Shown here one piece after another: positions 31,634-38,771 of a DNA stretch of 64,000 bases. Position 1 is the first letter of the stretch. Each line of letters opens with the position of its first letter. Origin of the DNA: Deltaproteobacteria bacterium (GTDB lineage Bacteria; Myxococcota_A; UBA9160; UBA4427); assembly GCA_029261835.1 (NCBI GenBank), contig JAJDAO010000067.1, positions 62,001 through 126,000 of the forward strand. The letters run 5' to 3'. The translations under genes were made by a program, and so were the position numbers. The notes below the pieces were generated by a model, which was given only the letters and a program-made list of their open reading frames with translations, was not told where the DNA came from and made no database searches.

Positions 31634-32086
31634 TTGAGGTACTTCGAGGACTTCGAGTTGGGGGAGGTGCGGAACCTGGGCGCGTATCGCGTCTCGCGCG
31701 ACGAAATCGTCGAATTCGCGACCCGCTTCGATCCTCAGCCCTTTCACATCGACGAGACGGCGGCGCAGAAATCGATCTTCGGGGGCCTCACGGGCTCCTC
31801 CTGTCACACCTTCGCGCTCATGAGCCTCATTCGCTCCCGCAGCCCGGTCGATATCGCGCTGGTGGCGAACCTCGGTGCGGAGTCTCTGCACTTTCCGAAC
31901 CCGCTGCGGCCCGATGACGAGATCACTCTTCGCAGCGAGTGCGTGGCCGCACGTGGCTCCGAGTCGCGGCCCGCCATCGGGATCGTGACAACGCTCTCCA
32001 GCCTCACCAACCAGCGCGGCGAGACGGTGATGGAGATGAGGAGCACCTTCATGGTGAAACGGCGAGTCGGGGCACCTGCAAACTGA
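31634..32086 (+). CDS. MaoC family hydratase (hot-dog fold)
   Basis: Protein of 150 residues covering one MaoC domain: 'RYFEDFELGEVRNLGAYRVSRDEIVEFATRFDPQPFHIDE', in which Asp and His of RFDPQPFHID are the predicted hydratase pair, then 'SSCHTFALMSLI', and 'PNPLRPDDEITLRSEC'. Hydrates enoyl-CoA-type substrates, cytosolic. Start is TTG 31634 with weak ribosome site; no better ATG lies before the conserved RYFEDF. Precedes the sugar isomerase-like gene by 24 bp. Confidence 0.88.
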   Translation: MRYFEDFELGEVRNLGAYRVSRDEIVEFATRFDPQPFHIDETAAQKSIFGGLTGSSCHTFALMSLIRSRSPVDIALVANLGAESLHFPNPLRPDDEITLRSECVAARGSESRPAIGIVTTLSSLTNQRGETVMEMRSTFMVKRRVGAPAN

Positions 32087-32110
32087 GAGGGCAACTCCAG
32101 GAGGCGTTTC

Positions 32111-33442
32111 GTGGAGATCAGGATCAAGCCGGTTCACGCCCTGGGCATGACCTGGCATGTATTTCCCCAGTCCAATTGTCAGCTCGAGGTGGCCACGTCC
32201 CCCGAAGCGATTCCTGCTCACGTCGAGCAAATGCATCGAGAGCTCCGAGGGCAATTGAGAACAGAGGTCACATTCCTCGAGCCGGCTGTGGTTCGCGACG
32301 AAGGGGATCTGCGAGAGCTGAGCAAGCAGCTCGCCGGAGTGGATGGCCTGCTCGTAAACGTCACCACGGGCGGGCTCATGGAGGACCTGTTCCGGTGGCA
32401 GATTCCCGTCATCGCGTACAGCGGTGACTGCGCCCCGATGATGGGGCTGTATACCCTCCCCCTTAGCGAACGCGCCAAGTACGCCAACCTCACCTATGCC
32501 CTCGACGCCGGGGAGGTCGACGCCCAACTCCAGCTCATCCGTGTACGAAAGAAGCTGAAGCACTCGAAGGTCGTCATCCTCGGTGAATACATGTGCGCCG
32601 ACAAATTGCCCGATCCCGAAACCGTGAAGAACAAGCTCGGGGTGGAGTTCGTGCGCGTCTCGGGCGCCGATTTCGTCGAACGGTTGCGCGATGTCGACCC
32701 CTCGCGCGCCGAAACTGTCGCGAGAGGATGGGAGCAAGGCGCCCTACCCGACGGGGAGCCGTCAGCGGCCGACGTCCGAAACACCGCTGGATTCTTCGTG
32801 GCACTCGAGGGCCTGCTCCAAGACAACGGTGCCCAAGCGGTGTCGGTTGGGTGTCTCGAACTGATGTATGCCCATGCGCAAGATCCTTTTTGCCTCGCAT
32901 TGGCAGAGCTGCGCGATCAGGGCCTTCCGGCTGGCTGCGAGGCCGACATGAGCGCCACGCTTACGATGTTGCTCTTCGAATACCTCGCGGAACGACCGGC
33001 CTACATGGGCAACCTGGTACGCGCCGAGCCCAGAGAGAATCTGCTCCACATTTCACACGGCTGCTCTCCCCGGTCGCTGGCGGGCAGAGATCGGCCCGCA
33101 ATGCCCTACCGACTCGTCCACTCGCACTCGGCCCCTCCCTTCAGTCGAGATCTTACAGGGGGCTCGGGCGTCACCTCGTACGTCGATTACGGCGATGTCG
33201 GACAGGAGGTCACGATCGCCCGAATGGGTGCGGGCCTGGACGTACTCACGGCGACCCGCGGCGAAATCAAAGAGTGCAGCGACACGATCTGTGATCGCAC
33301 GACCCTCACACTGCGGGTACGCGATGCGAGAGGATTCGTTCACAAGGCCACCGGGAATCACCAAGTCGTCGTCTATGGTGACTTCGTCGAGGAGCTGCGG
33401 GGCCTCTGCCGGCTCTTGGACATGACGCTCATCGAGGCCTAG
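32111..33442 (+). CDS. L-fucose/L-arabinose isomerase-like protein
   Basis: Protein of 443 residues, similar to the L-fucose isomerase-like (COG2407) group: an N-terminal Rossmann half (GVDGLLVNVTTGGLMEDLFRWQIPVIAYSG), a central helix-rich part, and a C-terminal block 'GLPAGCEADMSATLTMLLFEYL', then 'ENLLHISHGCSP', with metal/catalytic Glu and His. Known members interconvert aldoses and ketoses with Mn2+; here the sugar is unknown. GTG start 32111 with CAGGAGG. Neighbours (MaoC, SDR) suggest a mixed catabolic unit. Confidence 0.8.
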   Translation: MEIRIKPVHALGMTWHVFPQSNCQLEVATSPEAIPAHVEQMHRELRGQLRTEVTFLEPAVVRDEGDLRELSKQLAGVDGLLVNVTTGGLMEDLFRWQIPVIAYSGDCAPMMGLYTLPLSERAKYANLTYALDAGEVDAQLQLIRVRKKLKHSKVVILGEYMCADKLPDPETVKNKLGVEFVRVSGADFVERLRDVDPSRAETVARGWEQGALPDGEPSAADVRNTAGFFVALEGLLQDNGAQAVSVGCLELMYAHAQDPFCLALAELRDQGLPAGCEADMSATLTMLLFEYLAERPAYMGNLVRAEPRENLLHISHGCSPRSLAGRDRPAMPYRLVHSHSAPPFSRDLTGGSGVTSYVDYGDVGQEVTIARMGAGLDVLTATRGEIKECSDTICDRTTLTLRVRDARGFVHKATGNHQVVVYGDFVEELRGLCRLLDMTLIEA

Positions 33443-33486
33443 CGGATCGCTGTTGATCCATCTTGGTGTTGGAGCAAGGGAGCATC

Positions 33487-34344
33487 ATGACCGAGAGGAC
33501 CGTATTGATTACCGGCGCCGCAACCGGCATCGGCATGGCGCTGGCGCAGCGACTGGACCGTGAAGGCTGGAAGGTCTTCGCCGGTGTCAATCGCTCGACG
33601 CCCGAGGCGTTGGTCGAGAACAGCTCCGACCGGTTGGTTGTGATCCCCATCAATGTCACCGACCGGGACCAGATTGGTAGGGCGCTGGCAATCGTTGAAC
33701 AAGCAGTGGGGGAGCGGGGGCTGGATTTGCTGATCCACAACGCGGCGATGACCGGTGCGCCGGGACCGCTGGAGTTTGTCGACATCGATCAGTTCAAGTT
33801 TCTGATGGATGTCAATCTCTGGGGGCCGCTGCGACTGACCCAGACCTTTTTGCCGCTGCTTCGCCGGAGCGGTGCAGCCCGCATAGTCAACGTCACCTCC
33901 ACTTCGGTGTATCTCACGATTCCGCTGGGCGGCGCTTATCCGATCTCGAAGAGCGCCTACCGCGCCCTGTCCAACCATATGCGCATGGAGCTGGCCCCCT
34001 TTGGCATCGATGTCACCGCGCTGGAGCCCGGCGGTGTCAAGACGCCTATGACGGGCTTCGAGGAAGAGGAAGAGCGGCTGTGCTGGCAGACCATTCCCGA
34101 GGGCATGCGAGAGGAGTATCAGCGCCGCTTCGAGTTCCCCGCAGCCGCTCTTTCGGAGGGCTTCGAGTTCGAATCACCGGACAGCTTTGCCGACAAGGTC
34201 TACCGGCAGATCGTCTGCGCGCGCAAGTTCAAGCCCGTGTACGTGATCGGCAAGGGTGTGGCCTTCATGCCCTGGATGCATCGCCTGTTGCCATTGACCG
34301 TACTCGAGAGAATCTTCAAGAAGCTGTTTCGCATGAAAGCCTGA
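33487..34344 (+). CDS. SDR family oxidoreductase
   Basis: Short-chain dehydrogenase of 285 residues. Cofactor loop TGAATGIGMALAQ from about residue 8, 'LDLLIHNAAMTG' strand 4, Ser in 'IVNVTSTSVYL', and active Tyr/Lys in YPISKSAY about 155-162, followed by 'LEPGGVKTPM'. NAD(P)-dependent oxidation or reduction of a lipid or alcohol, cytosolic; classical 'type 2' length. ATG 33487 with AAGGGAG. Last gene before convergent SagB-like gene. Confidence 0.92.
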   Translation: MTERTVLITGAATGIGMALAQRLDREGWKVFAGVNRSTPEALVENSSDRLVVIPINVTDRDQIGRALAIVEQAVGERGLDLLIHNAAMTGAPGPLEFVDIDQFKFLMDVNLWGPLRLTQTFLPLLRRSGAARIVNVTSTSVYLTIPLGGAYPISKSAYRALSNHMRMELAPFGIDVTALEPGGVKTPMTGFEEEEERLCWQTIPEGMREEYQRRFEFPAAALSEGFEFESPDSFADKVYRQIVCARKFKPVYVIGKGVAFMPWMHRLLPLTVLERIFKKLFRMKA

Positions 34345-34402
34345 TCCGCCAGCCAACGGCATCAACGGCACGAATTCATGCAACGAGCCAAGGGCCCGAT
34401 CT

Positions 34403-35101
34403 TCAACGAGGCTTGCCCACCGGCATCACGCCGAGCGGCACGACCTCGCCCGGCAAGCTGAGCAAGCGGGCGAGCGGCTCGTCGCGAAATGCACCGACCA
34501 TCGAGGTGCCGAGACCGAGCGACACCGCCTGCAGGTAGACATTCTGAGCGGCGTGCCCCACCTCCATGTGGACATAGCGGGGCGCCCGGCGGCCGTACTT
34601 GCGTGCCGTGCGCTGGTAGACGGCGCAAAGCACCAGGATGGCGGGCGCTTCGGCCACCCATTCCTGCTCGAGAGCGGCCTCGGCCAGGGGGCCGCGCAGC
34701 TCACCCGCCGCGTGGAGAACCAACCTGTGTCGCCGCGGCTCGTAGCGATACACGCCGGGCCGAAGCCCCGTCACCTCACCGGCCACCAGATACAGATCGA
34801 GCGGATAGAGCCCGCCCGCCGAGGGCGCCGTCCGCCGTCCATCGGCATCCGTGACCCCCTGTGCCGCCCAGACGAGCTGCGACACAGCCGCCAAGCTCAG
34901 GGGCGCGTCCGTGTAGTCCCGGATCGACCGGCGCCGGGCCAGGGCAGCTTCGACGGAGCGCTCCCCGTCCCGCTGCGGCGCCGGGAGCACGACGGCATCG
35001 GGCTCACCCGCATGCGCGACGCCCCCTTCGATGTGCGCCGCGCCCAGTGCCGCGACTGCAACCACGAGATAGATCTGAGCTTGCCCTATTCTGACGGCCA
35101 C
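34403..35101 (-). CDS. SagB-type nitroreductase family protein with signal peptide
   Basis: Protein of 232 residues. Residues 1-31 look like a signal peptide or anchor (IYLVVAVAALGAAHIEGGVAHA). The rest is a SagB/ThcOx-type FMN nitroreductase domain: 'EAALARRRSIRDYTDAPLSLAAVSQLVWAAQGVTD', 'RTAPSAGGLYPLDLYLVA', 'GHAAQNVYLQAVSLGLGTSMVGAF'. Stand-alone, with no azoline-peptide biosynthesis partner. Export of an FMN enzyme is unusual. GTG start 35101 follows GGAGG. Confidence 0.82.
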   Translation of the reverse strand: MAVRIGQAQIYLVVAVAALGAAHIEGGVAHAGEPDAVVLPAPQRDGERSVEAALARRRSIRDYTDAPLSLAAVSQLVWAAQGVTDADGRRTAPSAGGLYPLDLYLVAGEVTGLRPGVYRYEPRRHRLVLHAAGELRGPLAEAALEQEWVAEAPAILVLCAVYQRTARKYGRRAPRYVHMEVGHAAQNVYLQAVSLGLGTSMVGAFRDEPLARLLSLPGEVVPLGVMPVGKPR

Positions 35102-35201
35102 CGGGGACCTCCTCAGTCAGCTTGCTGTGCACTTCCTTCGACCAGCCCGGAGATGCACTCCGAAGGATCTAGAAGAGCGTGGGGTGACGCGCTGGGACGG
35201 A

Positions 35202-36047
35202 TCATCGGCCACCCCGCTTGCGTGCTTCGGGCAGGTGGCGGTCTTTCGGCCCAGCGTAGTGCGCACCGAGCGCGTCGGGGATGATCCGAAGCGGCACGCC
35301 CTCACGGATCTCCTCGACGATGTGGGCGAGCAGTGCCGGGCCATAGCCGAGCGCCCCGATCCCACCGATCAGCAACGGGTCGAAGCCGAGGTCCGCGAGC
35401 AGCGCGCCGATCGCGCCTGCGAGATTGATGGGAATGTGGCGACCCTTGCGCCGCTCGAGCTCCGCCTCGATCGCGTCGAGCAGGCGCCCGTGCTGCCGCC
35501 ATCCGTCGCCCAGGACCGCGAGTCGGCGCAACGTCACCGCGCGCGGCTCGCCCCGCTTGTGCATCGGGTGGCCGAGACCCGGCACGGCACCGCGACGTTC
35601 GAGCCAGGTGTCGAGGGCGCGGATCGCCGCTTCCCCATCGGCCAGTCCCCAGCCCACGGCCTCGATCAGCATCTCCGCGGGCTCCTGGGGCGATCCCGTC
35701 ACAGACCCGCTCGCGAGCATGCCGCTCGCGAGCGCCGGGACCGGCGACTCGGGGAACGCAGAGGCTGTGTAGCGGGCAGCGCAGGCGGCCGAGTTGATCA
35801 ATTGCTGGTCCATCCCGCAGCGCAGCGCCAGATCGAAGAGCCCGGCCTCGCGCTCGTCGGGGAGCTCTCCGCGCAGCAGCAGAAACGTGGACTCGCTGTA
35901 CGACAGGTGCTCGATCAACTCCTCGATCGGGTAGCCACGCACGCTGATCTTCCCGCTCTCGGCGCGGCTGATGCGGGTGGTCCAGTAGTCGCTCCAGTCT
36001 CCGGAGGCGACGTATTGGCCGACGTGGCGACGCGGGCGGGTGGGCAT
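35202..36047 (-). CDS. citryl-CoA lyase / short citrate synthase-like protein
   Basis: Protein of 281 residues with the C-terminal fold of citrate synthases: 'SVRGYPIEELIEHLSYSESTFLLLRGELP', catalytic-type His in 'VPGLGHPMHKRGEPRA', 'IPINLAGAIGALLADLGF'. Citrate synthases have about 370-430 residues; this length fits citryl-CoA lyase-type relatives that cleave citryl-CoA or malyl-like CoA esters. ATG 36047 follows AAGGGGAGA. Divergent from crotonase gene. Confidence 0.8.
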   Translation of the reverse strand: MPTRPRRHVGQYVASGDWSDYWTTRISRAESGKISVRGYPIEELIEHLSYSESTFLLLRGELPDEREAGLFDLALRCGMDQQLINSAACAARYTASAFPESPVPALASGMLASGSVTGSPQEPAEMLIEAVGWGLADGEAAIRALDTWLERRGAVPGLGHPMHKRGEPRAVTLRRLAVLGDGWRQHGRLLDAIEAELERRKGRHIPINLAGAIGALLADLGFDPLLIGGIGALGYGPALLAHIVEEIREGVPLRIIPDALGAHYAGPKDRHLPEARKRGGR

Positions 36048-36335
36048 GATGCTATCTCCCCTTGAATTCGGATTGGCGTTTCTCAAGAGAGGCGCACGGC
36101 CTCCGGGATCGCGATGCGGGTCGAATCAGGCCGTGTAATCGCTTCCGGCTTGTGCACCCGTCATGGTCATGTTAACGACTGATGGTAGTGTATTAATCTG
36201 TCAGGTTCTCGATTCGGTGTACGCCACGCGAGTCGCGGTAGCCGGAGCGACGATGCTGAGCTCCAGCTTCTCGCCCCAGCAGGAAGGATTCCGCGACAGC
36301 CGGTGCATCACATCCGATCCGCGAAGGGGGAGACC
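36048..36335. promoter_or_regulatory. divergent promoter region
   Basis: 288 bp between the divergent citrate-synthase-like and crotonase genes. The AT-richer stretch near 36170-36200 (GTTAACGACTGATGG, TATTAAT) is the probable promoter core. No clear palindromic operator. Confidence 0.4.
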
Positions 36336-37133
36336 ATGATCGACTACGACCGCTATCGCTTCCTGAATGTCGCGAATGACGACGGAGTGGCCACCATCAC
36401 GCTCAACCGTCCCGAGCGGCGCAATGCGGCCCACGAGGCGATGCATCGCGAGCTCGAAGATGTCTTCAGAGACGTCGGAGAGGACGACGACATCCGAGCC
36501 ATCGTCCTTACGGGTGCTGGCAAGGCGTTCTGTGCCGGCGGCGATGCGGGCTCGATGGATTCCGGGGAGTTCAATCCGACCGGACCGCGGATCCCCTTCG
36601 ACGGCGTGCGGCGCCTGGTCAACCACGTTCTCGACGTCGAGCAGCCGATCATCGCTGCCGTGAACGGTGATGCCGCGGGCCTGGGAGCGACATTGGCGCT
36701 CTTCTGCGATGTGATCTTCGTCGCCGAGTCGGCGCGCATCGCCGACAACCACGTCAAGATGGGCCTCGTGGCCGGTGACGGCGGCGCAGTGATCTGGCCG
36801 CTGCTCGTGGGCATGGCGCGAGCCAAGCAATACCTGCTCACCGGCGACTGGATCACGGGCAGCGAGGCAGAGCACATCGGGCTGGTGAACTTTGCAGTCC
36901 CGGTCGATGAGGTGCTGCCGAAAGCAACCGCCTTCGCCCGCCGCATGGCCGATGGCGCACCCATGGCGATCCGCTGGACGAAGTATTCGATGAACAAGAT
37001 CCTGCGTGATCAAGTCAATCTGGCACTCGATACATCCATGTTCTTGGAGGCGGCCACCATGGGGACCAGCGATCTCCAAGAGGCAGCTCGCGCGTTCCTC
37101 GAGAAGCGTCCGCCGAAGTTCCGGGGTCGCTAG
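36336..37133 (+). CDS. enoyl-CoA hydratase/isomerase (crotonase) family protein
   Basis: Crotonase-fold protein of 265 residues: 'GVATITLNRPERRNAAHEAMHRELEDVF', 'LTGAGKAFCAGGDAGSMD', 'PIIAAVNGDAAGLGATLALFCDVIFVAESARIADNHVKMGLVAGDGGAVIWP'. The two glutamates of classical hydratases are not seen at the usual places (AAGLGAT and VAGDGG carry no Glu), so it may be an isomerase, hydrolase or another variant. ATG 36336 with GGGGGAGA. Convergent with acyl-CoA ligase gene. Confidence 0.88.
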   Translation: MIDYDRYRFLNVANDDGVATITLNRPERRNAAHEAMHRELEDVFRDVGEDDDIRAIVLTGAGKAFCAGGDAGSMDSGEFNPTGPRIPFDGVRRLVNHVLDVEQPIIAAVNGDAAGLGATLALFCDVIFVAESARIADNHVKMGLVAGDGGAVIWPLLVGMARAKQYLLTGDWITGSEAEHIGLVNFAVPVDEVLPKATAFARRMADGAPMAIRWTKYSMNKILRDQVNLALDTSMFLEAATMGTSDLQEAARAFLEKRPPKFRGR

Positions 37134-37149
37134 TGTCCTGTCTCATAAA
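37130..37149 (+). repeat. short recurring motif CTAGTGTCCTGTCTC, second copy
   Basis: Begins inside the crotonase stop codon. Matches 7055-7073 and, less well, 2488-2503. A short GCGCC-GGC-GGCGC hairpin (37156-37168) follows and may terminate one of the convergent genes. Confidence 0.3.
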
Positions 37150-37169
37150 CCCCTTGCGCCGGCGGCGCG

Positions 37170-38771
37170 CTACTCGCTGCCGCGCTGCGCGGCGAACTGG
37201 TCGCGCAGAGCGAACTTCTGGACCTTGCCCGAGGCCGTCATCGGAAGCTCGTCGAGAAAGACCCACTCCCGCGGCGTCTTGTGCGGCGCAAGGCGCTCGC
37301 GTACGAACTGATGGAGTTCTTGCGCTCCGACACGGCCCTCGGGCGCCAGTCGCACGAAGGCGACGACCTGCTCGCCCCACTTCGTATCGGGAACCCCCAC
37401 GACCGCGACATCCCCCACGGCGGGATGGCTGAAGAGCACCTCCTCGACCTCGCGCGGATAGATGTTCTCGCCACCCCGGATGATCATGTCCTTGATCCGT
37501 CCGACGATCCTGCAATAGCCGCGCTCGTCCATCGTGCCCAGATCGCCGGTGTGCAGCCAGCCTTCCGTGTCGATGGCGGCTGACGTCGCCTCCGGAGCGT
37601 CGTGATAGCCGAGCATCACCGCGTAGCCGCGGGTGCGGATTTCGCCCGGTGTTCCCGTTTCGACGACCAGACCGGTTTCGGGATCGACGATCTGCACCTC
37701 GGTCTGCGGGAGCGGCAGCCCGATCGTCTCGGCCTTGTCCTCGGGCGAATCGCCCGGTCGCGTCTTCGTGATCGAACAGGACGCCTCGGTTTGCCCGAAG
37801 AGCACGATGACCTCGATGCCGAGCGCGGCTTCGATACTGCGTACCAAGTCGGCCGGAACGGCTGCACCACCGATGCCAACAGTACGTAGCGACGAAAGAT
37901 CCCGACGCTTGAAATCGGGATGCTCCACCATCGCGATGAGCATCGTGGGCACGCCCCCCATCGCCGTCACGTGCTCGGACTCACACAGCGCGAGAACGAG
38001 GCCCGGATCGAAGGTCACGGGCGTTACGAGCTTGGCGCGACACGCGATCGATCCGAGCACGCCAACGACACAACCCGCTACGTGAAAGAGCGGCGCGGGG
38101 TTCAGGAAGGCCTCGCCCGGCTCGACCCCGAGGCTGCTGACGACGAAGCGCCCGTTGTTCGTGAGCCCCCGATGATGCAGCACCGCTCCCTTGGGCGCGC
38201 CTGTGGTCCCCGACGTGTACTGGATCTGAACGGGATCTGAGGGAGCGACCTCCGGCAGGCGCTGCTGGGGCGAGCCCGAGGCACGGAAGTCGTTCCACTG
38301 CGTGAGCGAGATCGTGCTGCGCAACGTCGGCAGCTCGGCCTGCGCCCCGGCGACCCACTCCGCCATCGGGCTGCCTCGGAATTCGGGCACATAGAAGATG
38401 CCCGCTGCCGCCGACTGCCGCAGCGCGTAGCTGAGCTCCGCCTGTCGATAGGCCGGGTTGAGAGGCACGAGCACGAGGCCCGCCAGCCCCATGCCCAGTT
38501 GCAGCAGGATCCACTCCGGCAGATTCGGGGCCCAGACGGCAACGTGCTCGCCGGGCTGGAAGCGACCGAGAAGCGCACGGGCGACACTCTCGGACTCTTC
38601 GAGTAGCTCGCTGAATGTCCAGCACTGGCGCGAATCGATCTCGAGTCTGCTCGAGACCAGCCCGACTCGATCGGGGTCCAGCGCTGCCGCTCGTCGAAGC
38701 ACACTTCCGACCGTCGTTTCCAGAACCGGCTCGGAGGTATCCGGTAGCACGTGGGAGGTGGACGGAATCAT
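37170..38771 (-). CDS. acyl-CoA synthetase (class I AMP-dependent ligase)
   Basis: Adenylate-forming enzyme of 533 residues. Seen: P-loop 'YTSGTTGAPKGAVLHH', 'VIVLFGQTEASC', hinge 'HTGDLGTMDERGYCRIVGRIKDMIIRGGENIYPREVEEV', and catalytic Lys in 'PMTASGKVQKFALRDQ'. Activates a carboxylic acid (fatty or aromatic) to its CoA thioester. Its ATG overlaps the stop of the alpha-xylosidase gene (ATGA), with GAGGAGG before, so both are in one transcript, a functional pairing that is not obvious. Confidence 0.93.
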   Translation of the reverse strand: MIPSTSHVLPDTSEPVLETTVGSVLRRAAALDPDRVGLVSSRLEIDSRQCWTFSELLEESESVARALLGRFQPGEHVAVWAPNLPEWILLQLGMGLAGLVLVPLNPAYRQAELSYALRQSAAAGIFYVPEFRGSPMAEWVAGAQAELPTLRSTISLTQWNDFRASGSPQQRLPEVAPSDPVQIQYTSGTTGAPKGAVLHHRGLTNNGRFVVSSLGVEPGEAFLNPAPLFHVAGCVVGVLGSIACRAKLVTPVTFDPGLVLALCESEHVTAMGGVPTMLIAMVEHPDFKRRDLSSLRTVGIGGAAVPADLVRSIEAALGIEVIVLFGQTEASCSITKTRPGDSPEDKAETIGLPLPQTEVQIVDPETGLVVETGTPGEIRTRGYAVMLGYHDAPEATSAAIDTEGWLHTGDLGTMDERGYCRIVGRIKDMIIRGGENIYPREVEEVLFSHPAVGDVAVVGVPDTKWGEQVVAFVRLAPEGRVGAQELHQFVRERLAPHKTPREWVFLDELPMTASGKVQKFALRDQFAAQRGSE

